This document shows, piece after piece, positions 1-7,865 of a stretch of 50,908 nt of DNA (its first letter is position 1; each line of letters begins with the position of its first letter). The notes below the pieces were generated by a model that saw only the letters and a list, made by a program, of their open reading frames with translations, had not been told where the DNA came from and did not search any database. The position numbers were made by a program, and so were the translations under genes. The stretch is from Lachnospiraceae bacterium. Lineage in GTDB: Bacteria > Bacillota > Clostridia > Lachnospirales > Lachnospiraceae. The stretch lies in NCBI GenBank assembly GCA_017542245.1, contig JAFXXN010000049.1, positions 1-50,908 of the forward strand, read 5' to 3'.

Positions 1-1269
1 AACGGAGCTCCTGTATATGTATACAGCCAGGATGCTTCAGTGCTTGCCGGTACTATCGGTGAGATGCATGCGAAGAAGATCGCAAATGTTTATGACCTCG
101 CTATGAAGTGCGGTACTCCTGTTATCGGTCTTATCGACTGTGCAGGTCTTCGTCTTGAAGAGGCTACAGATGCATTAGAGGGACTTGGCGAGATCATGTC
201 AAGACAGGCTCTTGCTTCAGGACTTATCCCTCAGATAGCTGCAGTATTCGGAAAATGCGGCGGAGGTCTTGGTATTTCAGCCAGCATGAACGATTTTGTA
301 TTTGCTACAGAGGAAGCTAAGCTTTTTGTGAATGCTCCCAATACCATCAAGGGCAACAACGAGGGCAAGTGCGATTCAGCATCAGCTGCTTTCAAGGCAG
401 AGTGTGGTGAGATCGATTACGTAGGAAAGGATGATGTTGATGTCATCAATGCAGTTAGAGAGTTAGTATCTCTTATTCCTTCCTGCAATGAGGATGAGGC
501 TGTTGCAGCTGAGTCTACAGACGATCTTAACCGTGAGACACCTGAGTTATCTTCAATCCTTGCTGACGGCGCTAAGGCTGCTGCTGCAATCGGTGATGAC
601 AATGACTTCTTTGAGCTTGGAAAAGCATTCGGAAAGTCCATGGTTACAGGCTTTATCAAGCTTGACGGTGCGACCGTTGGTGTAGTAGCCAACAGAACCG
701 CTATTTTAGGCGAAGATGGAAAGGCTGCTGAGAAGTTTGATCCCGTCCTTACTGTAAACGGTATGAGAAAGGCATTTACATTCGTTAACTTCTGTGATTC
801 GTTTAATATACCTGTACTTACTCTTACAAACGCTGAGGGCTTCTGCTCTTGTTGCCTGGACGGAGAGAAGAGAATGGCAACAGCTGCTGCTAAGCTTACA
901 GCTGCTTTTGCAAACGCAACAGTACCGAAGGTTAACCTTATCGTAGACAAGGCCATCGGTTCAGCATACACAGTTATGAATTCAAAGGCACTCGGTGCAG
1001 ATATGGTATTTGCTCTTGAGGGTGCACAGGTAGGTCCTATGAAGCCCGAGCTTGCAGCTCAGATCGTAGCAGCAGACGGCGACAAGAAGGCTAAGGCAGA
1101 TGCAGAGGAGATCCTTAAGGCTCAGATTTCTGCTGAGGCTGCTGCAAAGCGTGGTTATGTAGATTCCATCATTACAGCTGAGTCTGCAAGAAAGAACCTC
1201 GTTTATGCTTTCGAGATGCTCTACTTAAAGGAAGAGGGACGTCCCGATAAGAAGCATGGAACTATTTAA
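1..1269 (+). CDS. mmdA: Acyl-CoA carboxyltransferase subunit (methylmalonyl-CoA decarboxylase alpha type), 5' end outside window
   Basis: The reading frame is open from base 1, so the gene starts upstream of the window; 422 residues are visible. It matches the acetyl-/propionyl-/methylmalonyl-CoA carboxyltransferase family, which moves CO2 between biotin and an acyl-CoA. Visible signs are the glycine-rich CGGGLGISA segment of the first half, the second-half NAEGFCSCC and KAIGSAYTVMNSKALGAD segments, and the family-typical C-terminus ending in PDKKHGTI. It is followed after 13 bases by an OadG-like subunit and then by biotin carrier and Na+ pump genes, so the product probably feeds carboxyl-biotin to the pump. 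The substrate (methylmalonyl-CoA, glutaconyl-CoA or another) cannot be settled from sequence. Its high-usage codons (many GCT, GCA, CTT) suggest strong expression. Confidence 0.85.
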   Translation, partial: NGAPVYVYSQDASVLAGTIGEMHAKKIANVYDLAMKCGTPVIGLIDCAGLRLEEATDALEGLGEIMSRQALASGLIPQIAAVFGKCGGGLGISASMNDFVFATEEAKLFVNAPNTIKGNNEGKCDSASAAFKAECGEIDYVGKDDVDVINAVRELVSLIPSCNEDEAVAAESTDDLNRETPELSSILADGAKAAAAIGDDNDFFELGKAFGKSMVTGFIKLDGATVGVVANRTAILGEDGKAAEKFDPVLTVNGMRKAFTFVNFCDSFNIPVLTLTNAEGFCSCCLDGEKRMATAAAKLTAAFANATVPKVNLIVDKAIGSAYTVMNSKALGADMVFALEGAQVGPMKPELAAQIVAADGDKKAKADAEEILKAQISAEAAAKRGYVDSIITAESARKNLVYAFEMLYLKEEGRPDKKHGTI

Positions 1270-1282
1270 GTGAGGTGTAAAT

Positions 1283-1660
1283 ATGGCATATTTGTTAAAT
1301 AATATGGTTTTCCTTGCCGAAACAGTAGCTGAAGATATTACAATGGGTAAAGCTCTGGAAAATACTGTTTTAGGTCTTGGAATTGTATTTTGCTCGCTAG
1401 CATTTATTTCCCTTATTATTTCACTTGAAGGTAAGATATTCGGAACTTTTGGAAAGAAGAAAGCAGCTCCCAAAACTCCCGAAGTTCCTGAAGTTACAGC
1501 TCCCGCAGCAGCAGAAGAAATAGAAGATGAGAGCGATGATACCGAGCTTGTAGCAGTTATCACAGCTGCTATATATGCTTATGAAGCAGAGAATGGCGGA
1601 GAAGTACCCGCAGACGGACTTGTTGTTAGAAGCATAAGACGTATGGGTTATGCCAGATAA
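1283..1660 (+). CDS. OadG/MmdD-like small membrane subunit of the Na+-pumping decarboxylase
   Basis: 125 residues. One strong membrane segment lies at about residues 28-48 (TVLGLGIVFCSLAFISLIIS), followed by a Lys patch, an Ala/Pro/Glu-rich linker and a C-terminal helix that ends in the motif VVRSIRRMGYAR. This layout is typical of the OadG/MmdD family, which anchors the carboxyltransferase and biotin carrier to the membrane pump. A ribosome site (GTGAGGTG) lies just upstream of the ATG. It sits between the carboxyltransferase and the biotin carrier in one tight operon, which supports the assignment. It is short and low in complexity, so the family call leans partly on context. Confidence 0.75.
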   Translation: MAYLLNNMVFLAETVAEDITMGKALENTVLGLGIVFCSLAFISLIISLEGKIFGTFGKKKAAPKTPEVPEVTAPAAAEEIEDESDDTELVAVITAAIYAYEAENGGEVPADGLVVRSIRRMGYAR

Positions 1661-1692
1661 TATAAGATTGAATGATTTAGGAGGTTAATCTC

Positions 1693-2058
1693 ATGAAAAA
1701 TTATACCATTACGGTAAACGGAAATGTTTATGAAGTATCAGTAGAAGAAGGCGGCGTCGGTGCAGCTCCCGTTGCAGCAAGCGCTCCAAAGGCAGCACCT
1801 AAGGCAGCTCCCAAGGCAGCACCTAAGGCTACAGGTGCAGCAGGCAGCGTTAAGATCGAGGCACCCATGCCCGGCAAGATACTTGGAATCAAGGCTAATG
1901 TTGGTGATGCAGTAAAGAAGGGTCAGGTTATCATGATCCTTGAAGCTATGAAGATGGAGAATGAGATCGTTGCTACACAGGACGGAACAGTTGCCAGCAT
2001 TAATGTAGCAGTTAATGCGGCAGTTGAAGCAGGCGATGTTCTTGCTACTCTTAACTAA
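1693..2058 (+). CDS. Biotin carboxyl carrier protein of decarboxylase complex
   Basis: 121 residues. The C-terminal half is a complete biotinyl/lipoyl domain (about residues 52-121) with the biotin-attachment motif EAMKMEN; the target lysine is K87. An Ala-Pro-Lys linker with repeats of APKA (about residues 31-46) connects it to a short N-terminal segment, as in the carrier subunits GcdC and MmdC. The swinging biotin would carry CO2 from a carboxyltransferase to the OadB-type pump encoded next. The ribosome site AGGAGG lies eight bases before the ATG. It belongs to the same operon as the flanking genes. No biotin carboxylase is visible in the window, consistent with a decarboxylase or transcarboxylase rather than an ATP-driven carboxylase. 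Confidence 0.9.
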   Translation: MKNYTITVNGNVYEVSVEEGGVGAAPVAASAPKAAPKAAPKAAPKATGAAGSVKIEAPMPGKILGIKANVGDAVKKGQVIMILEAMKMENEIVATQDGTVASINVAVNAAVEAGDVLATLN

Positions 2059-2143
2059 AAAGGAAGCGCGTATTTATTTACGACAGATACTAAAATAATT
2101 AGTAATTTGCATAAGTAAATTACAATAAGAAACGGAGATTATT

Positions 2144-3328
2144 ATGGTATTTCTAGAAAGTTCAGGCGGTATACTTAAAACGTTAGGTAACCTTGCCGAG
2201 CAGACCGGCTTTGCCAAGCTCGGATGGGGCAATATCCTCATGATCCTGGTTGCCTTTATATTCTTGTATCTGGCCATAGGAAAAGGTTTTGAGCCGCTCC
2301 TTCTCGTTCCGATTTCATTTGGTATGCTTCTTGTTAATATGTATCCTGAAATCATGTACGAAAAGGGTCAGGTGCTCGCAGATGGTACAGTGGTTGAAAG
2401 TACCGGATTGCTCAGATACTTCTTTACACTTGACGAGTGGGGCATAATGCCATCACTGATATTCATGGGTGTTGGTGCAGGTACGGACTTTGGTCCGCTG
2501 ATTGCAAACCCTATCAGCTTCCTTTTGGGAGCAGCTGCACAGCTTGGTATTTTCGTTGCTTACCTTCTTGCTATCGTATTCGGTTTCAATGGAAAAGCAG
2601 CAGCAGCTATCTCCATCATCGGTGGTGCTGATGGACCTACATCTATCTTCCTCGCAGGTAAGCTTGGACAGACAAATCTTATGGGACCTATCGCAGTTGC
2701 AGCATATTCATATATGTCACTGGTACCCATTATTCAGCCCCCTATCATGAAACTGTTTACAACTGATAAAGAGCGTAAGGTAAAGATGACTCAGCTTCGT
2801 CCTGTTACGAAATTAGAGAAGATTCTTTTCCCTGTTATTATTACAGTTGTTGTAGTACTTATTCTTCCGAGTACCGCACCCCTTATCGGTATGCTGATGC
2901 TTGGTAACTTATTTAGAGAGTGTGGCGTTGTTAAGCAGCTTACTGAGACCGCTTCAAACGCACTTATGTATATCGTAGTTATCTTACTTGGAACTTCAGT
3001 TGGTGCTTCTACCAGTGCTGAGGCATTCCTTAAGGCAGACACACTTAAGATTGTTGCATTAGGACTTCTTGCATTCGGTTTCGGTACCATGGGCGGTGTC
3101 CTTTTAGGAAAGCTTATGTGTGCTCTTACACATGGAAAGATCAATCCTTTGATCGGTTCAGCAGGTGTTTCTGCGGTTCCTATGGCAGCACGTGTATCAC
3201 AGAAGGTAGGTTCCGAATACGATCCCACAAACTTCCTGCTTATGCACGCTATGGGACCTAACGTAGCCGGTGTTATCGGTACAGCCGTAGCAGCCGGTGT
3301 ATTCATGGCTATTTATGGAGTAAAATAA
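2144..3328 (+). CDS. oadB: Na+-transporting decarboxylase beta subunit (OadB/MmdB/GcdB family)
   Basis: 394 residues, a usual length for the family. It is a multi-pass membrane protein carrying the two family signatures: GGADGPTSIFLAGKL at about residues 160-175, whose Asp is essential for Na+ and carboxyl-biotin chemistry in characterised homologues, and the C-terminal NPLIGSAGVSAVPMAARVSQ segment. It decarboxylates carboxyl-biotin and exports Na+, storing the decarboxylation energy as an ion gradient. The ATG follows AACGGAG. An 85-base gap separates it from the biotin carrier gene, and a hairpin-rich repeat separates it from the next carboxyltransferase gene. Beta subunits for oxaloacetate, methylmalonyl-CoA and glutaconyl-CoA decarboxylases are too similar to tell apart here. 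Confidence 0.9.
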   Translation: MVFLESSGGILKTLGNLAEQTGFAKLGWGNILMILVAFIFLYLAIGKGFEPLLLVPISFGMLLVNMYPEIMYEKGQVLADGTVVESTGLLRYFFTLDEWGIMPSLIFMGVGAGTDFGPLIANPISFLLGAAAQLGIFVAYLLAIVFGFNGKAAAAISIIGGADGPTSIFLAGKLGQTNLMGPIAVAAYSYMSLVPIIQPPIMKLFTTDKERKVKMTQLRPVTKLEKILFPVIITVVVVLILPSTAPLIGMLMLGNLFRECGVVKQLTETASNALMYIVVILLGTSVGASTSAEAFLKADTLKIVALGLLAFGFGTMGGVLLGKLMCALTHGKINPLIGSAGVSAVPMAARVSQKVGSEYDPTNFLLMHAMGPNVAGVIGTAVAAGVFMAIYGVK

Positions 3329-3341
3329 AACATATTATTGC

Positions 3342-3440
3342 CTTCCCCTTGAGGGGATTATCTCTACCACGAAGTGGTTGAGATGTCTCACTGGCGAAGT
3401 GAAGGTGGTGCGAAGCACCGGATGAGGTGTTCGCGATGTC
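3342..3440. repeat. Hairpin-rich interspersed repeat
   Basis: The gap between oadB and the 5S-like gene is a chain of short inverted repeats with GAA or TTGA loops: CCCCTTGAGGGG, ACCACGAAGTGGT, and GGTGCGAAGCACC followed by GGATGAGGTG. The same CCC-TTGA-GGG then GGATGAG pattern recurs at about 29970-30026, so this is a dispersed family. It lies inside an operon and has no T-run, so it is probably not a terminator. It could affect mRNA processing or stability between oadB and the downstream gene. Confidence 0.7.
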
Positions 3441-3467
3441 ATATTTAAAATAGAAAGGAATAAAAAA

Positions 3468-4874
3468 ATGGCTGAAAAAAGACCGGTAAAAATTACTGAG
3501 ACCATCCTCCGTGATGCTCATCAGTCTCTTATAGCTACAAGAATGCCTACCGAGCTTATGCTTCCCATCGCTCCTAAGATGGATGAGGTAGGATATCATT
3601 CAGTAGAGTGCTGGGGCGGTGCTACATTTGATGCCTGCCTTAGATTCTTAAAGGAAGATCCTTGGGAGAGACTTAGAAAGCTTAAGGCTTGCTTTAAAAA
3701 GACAAAGCTTCAGATGCTTTTCCGTGGACAGAATATCTTAGGTTATAACCACTATGCAGATGACGTAGTTGAGTATTTTGCTCAGAAGTCAGTTGCAAAC
3801 GGTATCGATATCGTAAGAATTTTCGACTGCTTAAATGACCTTCGTAACCTTGAGACAGCTGTAAAGGCTACCAAGAAGGAAGGCGGACATGCTCAGATAG
3901 CTCTTTCATACACATTAGGTGATGCATACACCTTAGAGTACTGGGAGAAGACAGCTAAGCAGATCGAGGAGCTCGGTGCAGATTCTATCTGTATCAAGGA
4001 TATGGCTGGTCTGCTCGTACCTTACGAGGCAACAAGACTTGTTACCGCATTAAAGAAGGGTTCAAAGCTTCCTATCCAGTTACATACACACTACACCTCA
4101 GGTGTTGCTTCCATGACATACATGAAGGCAGTTGAGGCAGGCTGCGATATCATCGATACAGCTATGTCACCTCTTTCAATGGGTACTTCACAGCCCGCTA
4201 CCGAGGTTATGGTAGAGACCTTCCGCGGTACAGAGTATGATACAGGACTTGACCAGAACTTACTTGCAGAGATCGCTGCTTACTTTGCTCCTTACAGAGA
4301 GGAGTGCTTAAAGAACGGCCTTCTTAATCCTAAGGTTATGGGCGTTAATATTAAGACATTACAGTATCAGGTTCCCGGCGGTATGCTTTCGAACCTCGTT
4401 TCACAGCTTAAGGAAGCACATGCTGAAGATAAATTTGAGGCAGTGCTCGAGGAAGTTCCCCGCGTTCGTAAAGACTTCGGTGAGCCTCCGCTTGTTACAC
4501 CTTCAAGCCAGATCGTTGGTACTCAGGCAGTTCTTAACGTACTTCAGGGCGAGAGATATAAGATGGTAACAAAAGAGTCCAAGAAGATCCTTTCAGGTGA
4601 ATTCGGACAGACCATCAAGCCTTTCAACAAGGAAGTACAGAAGAAGTGCATCGGCGATGTAAAGCCCATCACCTGCCGTCCCGCAGATCTTATCAAGCCC
4701 CAGCTTCCTCAGTTCAAGGAGGAGTGCAAGGAGTGGATCCAGCAGGAAGAGGATGTTCTTTCATACGCTCTGTTCCCTCAGGTTGCTACTGACTTCTTCA
4801 AGTATCGTCAGGCACAGCAGAAGGGTGTAGATGTAGCTGCAGCTGATACAGCTAATAAGGCATATCCTGTGTGA
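3468..4874 (+). CDS. Pyruvate/oxaloacetate carboxyltransferase (oxaloacetate decarboxylase alpha / transcarboxylase 5S type)
   Basis: 468 residues. The N-terminus shows the family signature TETILRDAHQSL; the carboxylated-lysine segment is CIKDMAGLLVP, and the metal-site segment QLHTHYTSG follows. This is the HMGL-like carboxyltransferase TIM barrel plus the conserved C-terminal domain. There is no C-terminal biotin domain, so the biotin must come from the separate carrier at 1693-2058. It would move CO2 between biotin and pyruvate/oxaloacetate. The ribosome site AGAAAGGA precedes the ATG. Having this gene beside an acyl-CoA carboxyltransferase and one pump is unusual, because it allows either two decarboxylases or a methylmalonyl-CoA:pyruvate transcarboxylase. 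Confidence 0.88.
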   Translation: MAEKRPVKITETILRDAHQSLIATRMPTELMLPIAPKMDEVGYHSVECWGGATFDACLRFLKEDPWERLRKLKACFKKTKLQMLFRGQNILGYNHYADDVVEYFAQKSVANGIDIVRIFDCLNDLRNLETAVKATKKEGGHAQIALSYTLGDAYTLEYWEKTAKQIEELGADSICIKDMAGLLVPYEATRLVTALKKGSKLPIQLHTHYTSGVASMTYMKAVEAGCDIIDTAMSPLSMGTSQPATEVMVETFRGTEYDTGLDQNLLAEIAAYFAPYREECLKNGLLNPKVMGVNIKTLQYQVPGGMLSNLVSQLKEAHAEDKFEAVLEEVPRVRKDFGEPPLVTPSSQIVGTQAVLNVLQGERYKMVTKESKKILSGEFGQTIKPFNKEVQKKCIGDVKPITCRPADLIKPQLPQFKEECKEWIQQEEDVLSYALFPQVATDFFKYRQAQQKGVDVAAADTANKAYPV

Positions 4875-4899
4875 TATAACAAAATTATATAGTTATTTG

Positions 4900-4925
4900 C
4901 TGCCGGTCATCTGACCGGCAGTTTT
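4900..4925 (+). terminator. Rho-independent terminator of the decarboxylase operon
   Basis: A perfect 10-bp stem, CTGCCGGTCA paired with TGACCGGCAG, has a two-base loop and runs directly into TTTT, 26 bases after the stop codon of the carboxyltransferase gene. It closes the five-gene operon. Confidence 0.85.
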
Positions 4926-4968
4926 AATAAAATTTATTTTGGCAGTTTACAAAAGAAGGGAGAAGGTA

Positions 4969-6123
4969 ATGGAATATCGTAATATTTTTAAAGAATTAGG
5001 GTATGATGAGAAAGAAGTAAAAAAACGGGTTCGGGAATGTTTTGATACTATATACAATGGACCAGAAGGTACTCGTTTTTATGAAAATGTCGGTGATGAC
5101 ATGGGATATATTACAGATACCGGAAATGATGATGTTAGGACGGAGGGTATGTCATATGCCATGATGGTCTGTGTACAGATGGATGAGAAGGAAAAATTTG
5201 ACCGTATCTGGACATGGACAAAGAAATATATGTGGATACCTGAAGGATATAATCAGGGATACTTTAAATGGTCGTGCAGTCTTGACGGTACTGTAAGAGG
5301 AAACGGACCGGCTCCCGATGGTGAAGAATATTTTGCCATGGCCCTTTTCTTTGCTTCACATAGATGGGGTGACGGTGAAGGAATATACAATTATTCCTTA
5401 GAAGCAAAGGAGATACTAAGAGCCTGCATACATAACGGCGAAGGTGACCGTAAGGGAAATCCGATGTGGAATCACGATAATCATTATATCAAGTTTACCC
5501 CTGAAACTGAGTTTTCGGATACATCGTATCATCTGCCGCATTTTTATGAACTGTTTGCAAAATGGGCATATGAAGAGGATAGAGATTTTTGGAAAAAAGC
5601 TGCAGATGCCAGCAGGGAATATATTATCAAATCAAGTCATCCGGTTACCGGTTTAAGTCCTGAATATTCTGAATATGATGGAACACCGACTAATTCTTCC
5701 TGGGCAAAGAAATATAATCAAAGACATGACTGGTTTTTCAGTGACGCATACAGAACTATAGCGAATATAGCAATGGAATCCTGCTGGTGTGGAGAGAACA
5801 GTGATCTGGCAGATATAGCAGCTAAGATACAAAGATTTTTCATTGAGGACCGTAACGGAGTAATGGATGGTATATATGAGATAGACGGAACTATGGTGGA
5901 AGAACATGCAAAGCATAATGTGGGATTGCTTGCTACGAATGCTGAAGGCTCTCTTGCGGTATTTATGAATTCTAAAGCAGACGAGAATAGTTTGAAAAAT
6001 GCCGAAACCTGTGTAAGATTATTGTGGGATACTCCTATGCAGACAGGAAAATACAGATATTATGATAATTGCCTGTATATGTTTGCAATGCTTGCTTTGA
6101 GCGGAAACTACAAAATCTGGTAG
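4969..6123 (+). CDS. GH8 reducing-end xylose-releasing exo-oligoxylanase
   Basis: 384 residues from the chosen start. The family 8 glycoside hydrolase signature DVRTEGMSYAMM (catalytic acid Glu at about residue 59) lies near the N-terminus. The later HDWFFSDAYRT segment holds the Asp residues expected to supply the base and the His typical of the reducing-end oligoxylanase (Rex) subgroup. There is no signal peptide or carbohydrate-binding module, so it should act in the cytoplasm, trimming xylose from the reducing end of imported xylo-oligosaccharides. The ATG at 4969 is preferred over the in-frame ATG at 4939 because AAGGGAGAAGG sits just before it. It stands alone after a terminator. It partners functionally with the GH10 and GH120-like genes. 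Confidence 0.88.
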   Translation: MEYRNIFKELGYDEKEVKKRVRECFDTIYNGPEGTRFYENVGDDMGYITDTGNDDVRTEGMSYAMMVCVQMDEKEKFDRIWTWTKKYMWIPEGYNQGYFKWSCSLDGTVRGNGPAPDGEEYFAMALFFASHRWGDGEGIYNYSLEAKEILRACIHNGEGDRKGNPMWNHDNHYIKFTPETEFSDTSYHLPHFYELFAKWAYEEDRDFWKKAADASREYIIKSSHPVTGLSPEYSEYDGTPTNSSWAKKYNQRHDWFFSDAYRTIANIAMESCWCGENSDLADIAAKIQRFFIEDRNGVMDGIYEIDGTMVEEHAKHNVGLLATNAEGSLAVFMNSKADENSLKNAETCVRLLWDTPMQTGKYRYYDNCLYMFAMLALSGNYKIW

Positions 6124-6147
6124 TTACGGACATTATTAAAAAAATGA

Positions 6148-6176
6148 TTGACTTTTTCAATTCTTTCAATTATACT
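6148..6176 (+). promoter_or_regulatory. Sigma-A promoter of scfA
   Basis: TTGACT (6148-6153), a 17-bp spacer and TATACT (6171-6176), about 48 bases before the scfA start codon. Each hexamer differs from consensus at one position. Confidence 0.75.
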
Positions 6177-6223
6177 AAAAAAATGTTAATGGAAGTAACA
6201 AATAAAGAAAGAAGGTATAGGAA

Positions 6224-6376
6224 ATGAAACATATTAAGACCGTTAAGACTCGTAATCTTTGTGAAAGTGCAAAGAAGGGCGGATGTGGTGAGTGCCAGAC
6301 CTCCTGTCAGTCAGCATGTAAGACCAGCTGTGGTATCGCAAATCAGAAATGCGAGAAGAGCGATAAGAAAAACTAA
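6224..6376 (+). CDS. scfA: SCIFF ranthipeptide precursor
   Basis: A 50-codon gene. The peptide begins MKHIKTVKTRNLCESAKK and continues with a dense Cys region: GGCGECQTSCQSACKTSCG, then a last Cys in NQKCEK. Cys are at residues 13, 21, 24, 28, 32, 36 and 43. This is the 'six Cys in forty-five residues' precursor that is nearly universal in Clostridia. The radical-SAM maturase encoded next joins Cys to Thr through thioethers. The ATG follows GAAGGTATAGGAA. It has its own sigma-A promoter and a hairpin terminator before scfB. The biological role of mature SCIFF is not firmly established. Confidence 0.95.
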   Translation: MKHIKTVKTRNLCESAKKGGCGECQTSCQSACKTSCGIANQKCEKSDKKN

Positions 6377-6387
6377 GACTATTAAAG

Positions 6388-6415
6388 ATATCGCCTGAAA
6401 GGGCGATATTTTTTT
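6388..6415 (+). terminator. Terminator or attenuator between scfA and scfB
   Basis: Stem ATATCGCC paired with GGCGATAT, six-base loop TGAAAG, then a run of T. It lies 12 bases after scfA and 45 before scfB. As no separate promoter is obvious for scfB, partial read-through would give more precursor than maturase. Confidence 0.75.
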
Positions 6416-6459
6416 AGAAGAAGAAAATATAACAAAATAAAAAACACAAGGAAGACGAT

Positions 6460-7833
6460 ATGATACATCAATATAAGTCAGGCGGGTTAAATATAGTATT
6501 GGACATATGCTCAGGCTCTGTTCATGAAGTAGATGATATAACATATGATATGATAGATGCTTATCTTGACGGAACAAGGGAAGAAGTACTGACTAAGATC
6601 AAAAAGAACCATAATGTTTCCGAAGAGGAATTAAATGAAATTTACGACGAGATAACAGAGCTTAAAGAGGAAGGAAAGTTATTTGTTGAAGATACATATG
6701 AAGATATGGCAGGGGAACTGAAAGCCAGAACTTCAGGTGTCGTAAAAGCTCTGTGCCTTCATATTGCACATACATGTAATCTAAACTGCTCATACTGTTT
6801 TGCAAGCCAGGGAAGATTTCATGGAGAAAGAGCTCTGATGAGCTTTGAAGTAGGAAAACAGGCGATAGATTTTCTTATAGCCAATTCAGGCAATCGACAT
6901 AATCTGGAAGTTGATTTTTTTGGCGGGGAGCCGCTTATGAATTTTGAAGTGGTAAAACAGATTGTTGATTATGCCAGAAGCATTGAAAAAAAACATAATA
7001 AGAACTTCAGATTTACTTTGACAACAAACGGGGTTCTCGTTGATGATGAAGTAATAGATTATGCAAACCGTGAGATGAGCAATGTGGTTTTGAGTCTTGA
7101 CGGACGTAAGGAAGTTCATGACAGATTTAGGAAGGATTATGCAGGGAACGGAAGCTGGGAAAAGATCGTACCGAAGTTTCAGGAATTTGTTAAAAAAAGA
7201 GGCGGGAAGAATTATTATATGCGTGGAACCTTTACTCATGCAAATCCTGATTTTCTGAAAGACATAGAAGTTATGCTTGATCTGGGTTTCAGAGAACTTA
7301 GTATGGAACCGGTGGTATGTGCTCCGGGTGACCCTATGGCCTTAACTGAAGAAGATTTGCCCGTGGTTTTTGAACAGTATGAAAAACTTGCAGAGCTGAT
7401 GCTTAAAAAAGATAAGGAAGGCGATCCTTTTACATTTTATCACTATATGATAGACCTTGAGGGCGGTCCATGTATATATAAAAGGATTTCAGGATGCGGT
7501 TCAGGAACGGAATATATGGCAGTAACTCCATGGGGAGATCTTTTTCCATGTCATCAGTTTGTTGGAGAAGATAACTATAAACTGGGTGATATATGGAATG
7601 GGATAACAAATAAGACAACCCAGGAAGAATTTGCATCATGTAATGTTTATGCAAGAGAGGAATGTAAAAGCTGTTGGGCAAGATTATATTGTGCAGGAGG
7701 CTGTGCCGCTAATGCATTACATGCTACAGGTTCTGTTCGCGGTGTTTATGAATATGGTTGCAAGCTGTTTAAAAAGCGGCTTGAATGTGCTATTATGGTT
7801 GAAGTTGCAAAAAAGCTGGATATATCGGAATAA
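6460..7833 (+). CDS. scfB: Radical-SAM SCIFF peptide maturase
   Basis: 457 residues. The N-terminal ~90 residues fit the RiPP-recognition region that binds the leader. The radical-SAM CX3CX2C motif is at Cys106, Cys110 and Cys113 (HTCNLNCSYCF), followed by FFGGEPLMNF. The C-terminal third carries a SPASM-type Cys set (for example CGSGTEYMAV, FPCHQFVGE, CKSCWARLYCAGGC), which binds auxiliary Fe-S clusters. It forms Cys-to-Thr thioether cross-links in SCIFF. The order, directly downstream of scfA, is the conserved one for this pair. Its ATG is preceded by ACACAAGGAAGACGAT. Confidence is high because precursor and enzyme support each other. Confidence 0.93.
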   Translation: MIHQYKSGGLNIVLDICSGSVHEVDDITYDMIDAYLDGTREEVLTKIKKNHNVSEEELNEIYDEITELKEEGKLFVEDTYEDMAGELKARTSGVVKALCLHIAHTCNLNCSYCFASQGRFHGERALMSFEVGKQAIDFLIANSGNRHNLEVDFFGGEPLMNFEVVKQIVDYARSIEKKHNKNFRFTLTTNGVLVDDEVIDYANREMSNVVLSLDGRKEVHDRFRKDYAGNGSWEKIVPKFQEFVKKRGGKNYYMRGTFTHANPDFLKDIEVMLDLGFRELSMEPVVCAPGDPMALTEEDLPVVFEQYEKLAELMLKKDKEGDPFTFYHYMIDLEGGPCIYKRISGCGSGTEYMAVTPWGDLFPCHQFVGEDNYKLGDIWNGITNKTTQEEFASCNVYAREECKSCWARLYCAGGCAANALHATGSVRGVYEYGCKLFKKRLECAIMVEVAKKLDISE

Positions 7834-7865
7834 TATCTTTACGGCATTGGGCATAAGGAGAGTAA

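Noticed and set aside
417-971. A 184-codon open frame on the minus strand opposite the carboxyltransferase
   Set aside because: It is the shadow of a gene with strongly biased codons; it has no ribosome site and the plus-strand protein is clearly conserved.
2791-3306. A 171-codon minus-strand frame opposite oadB
   Set aside because: It lies wholly inside a well-conserved membrane pump gene and shows no family features of its own.
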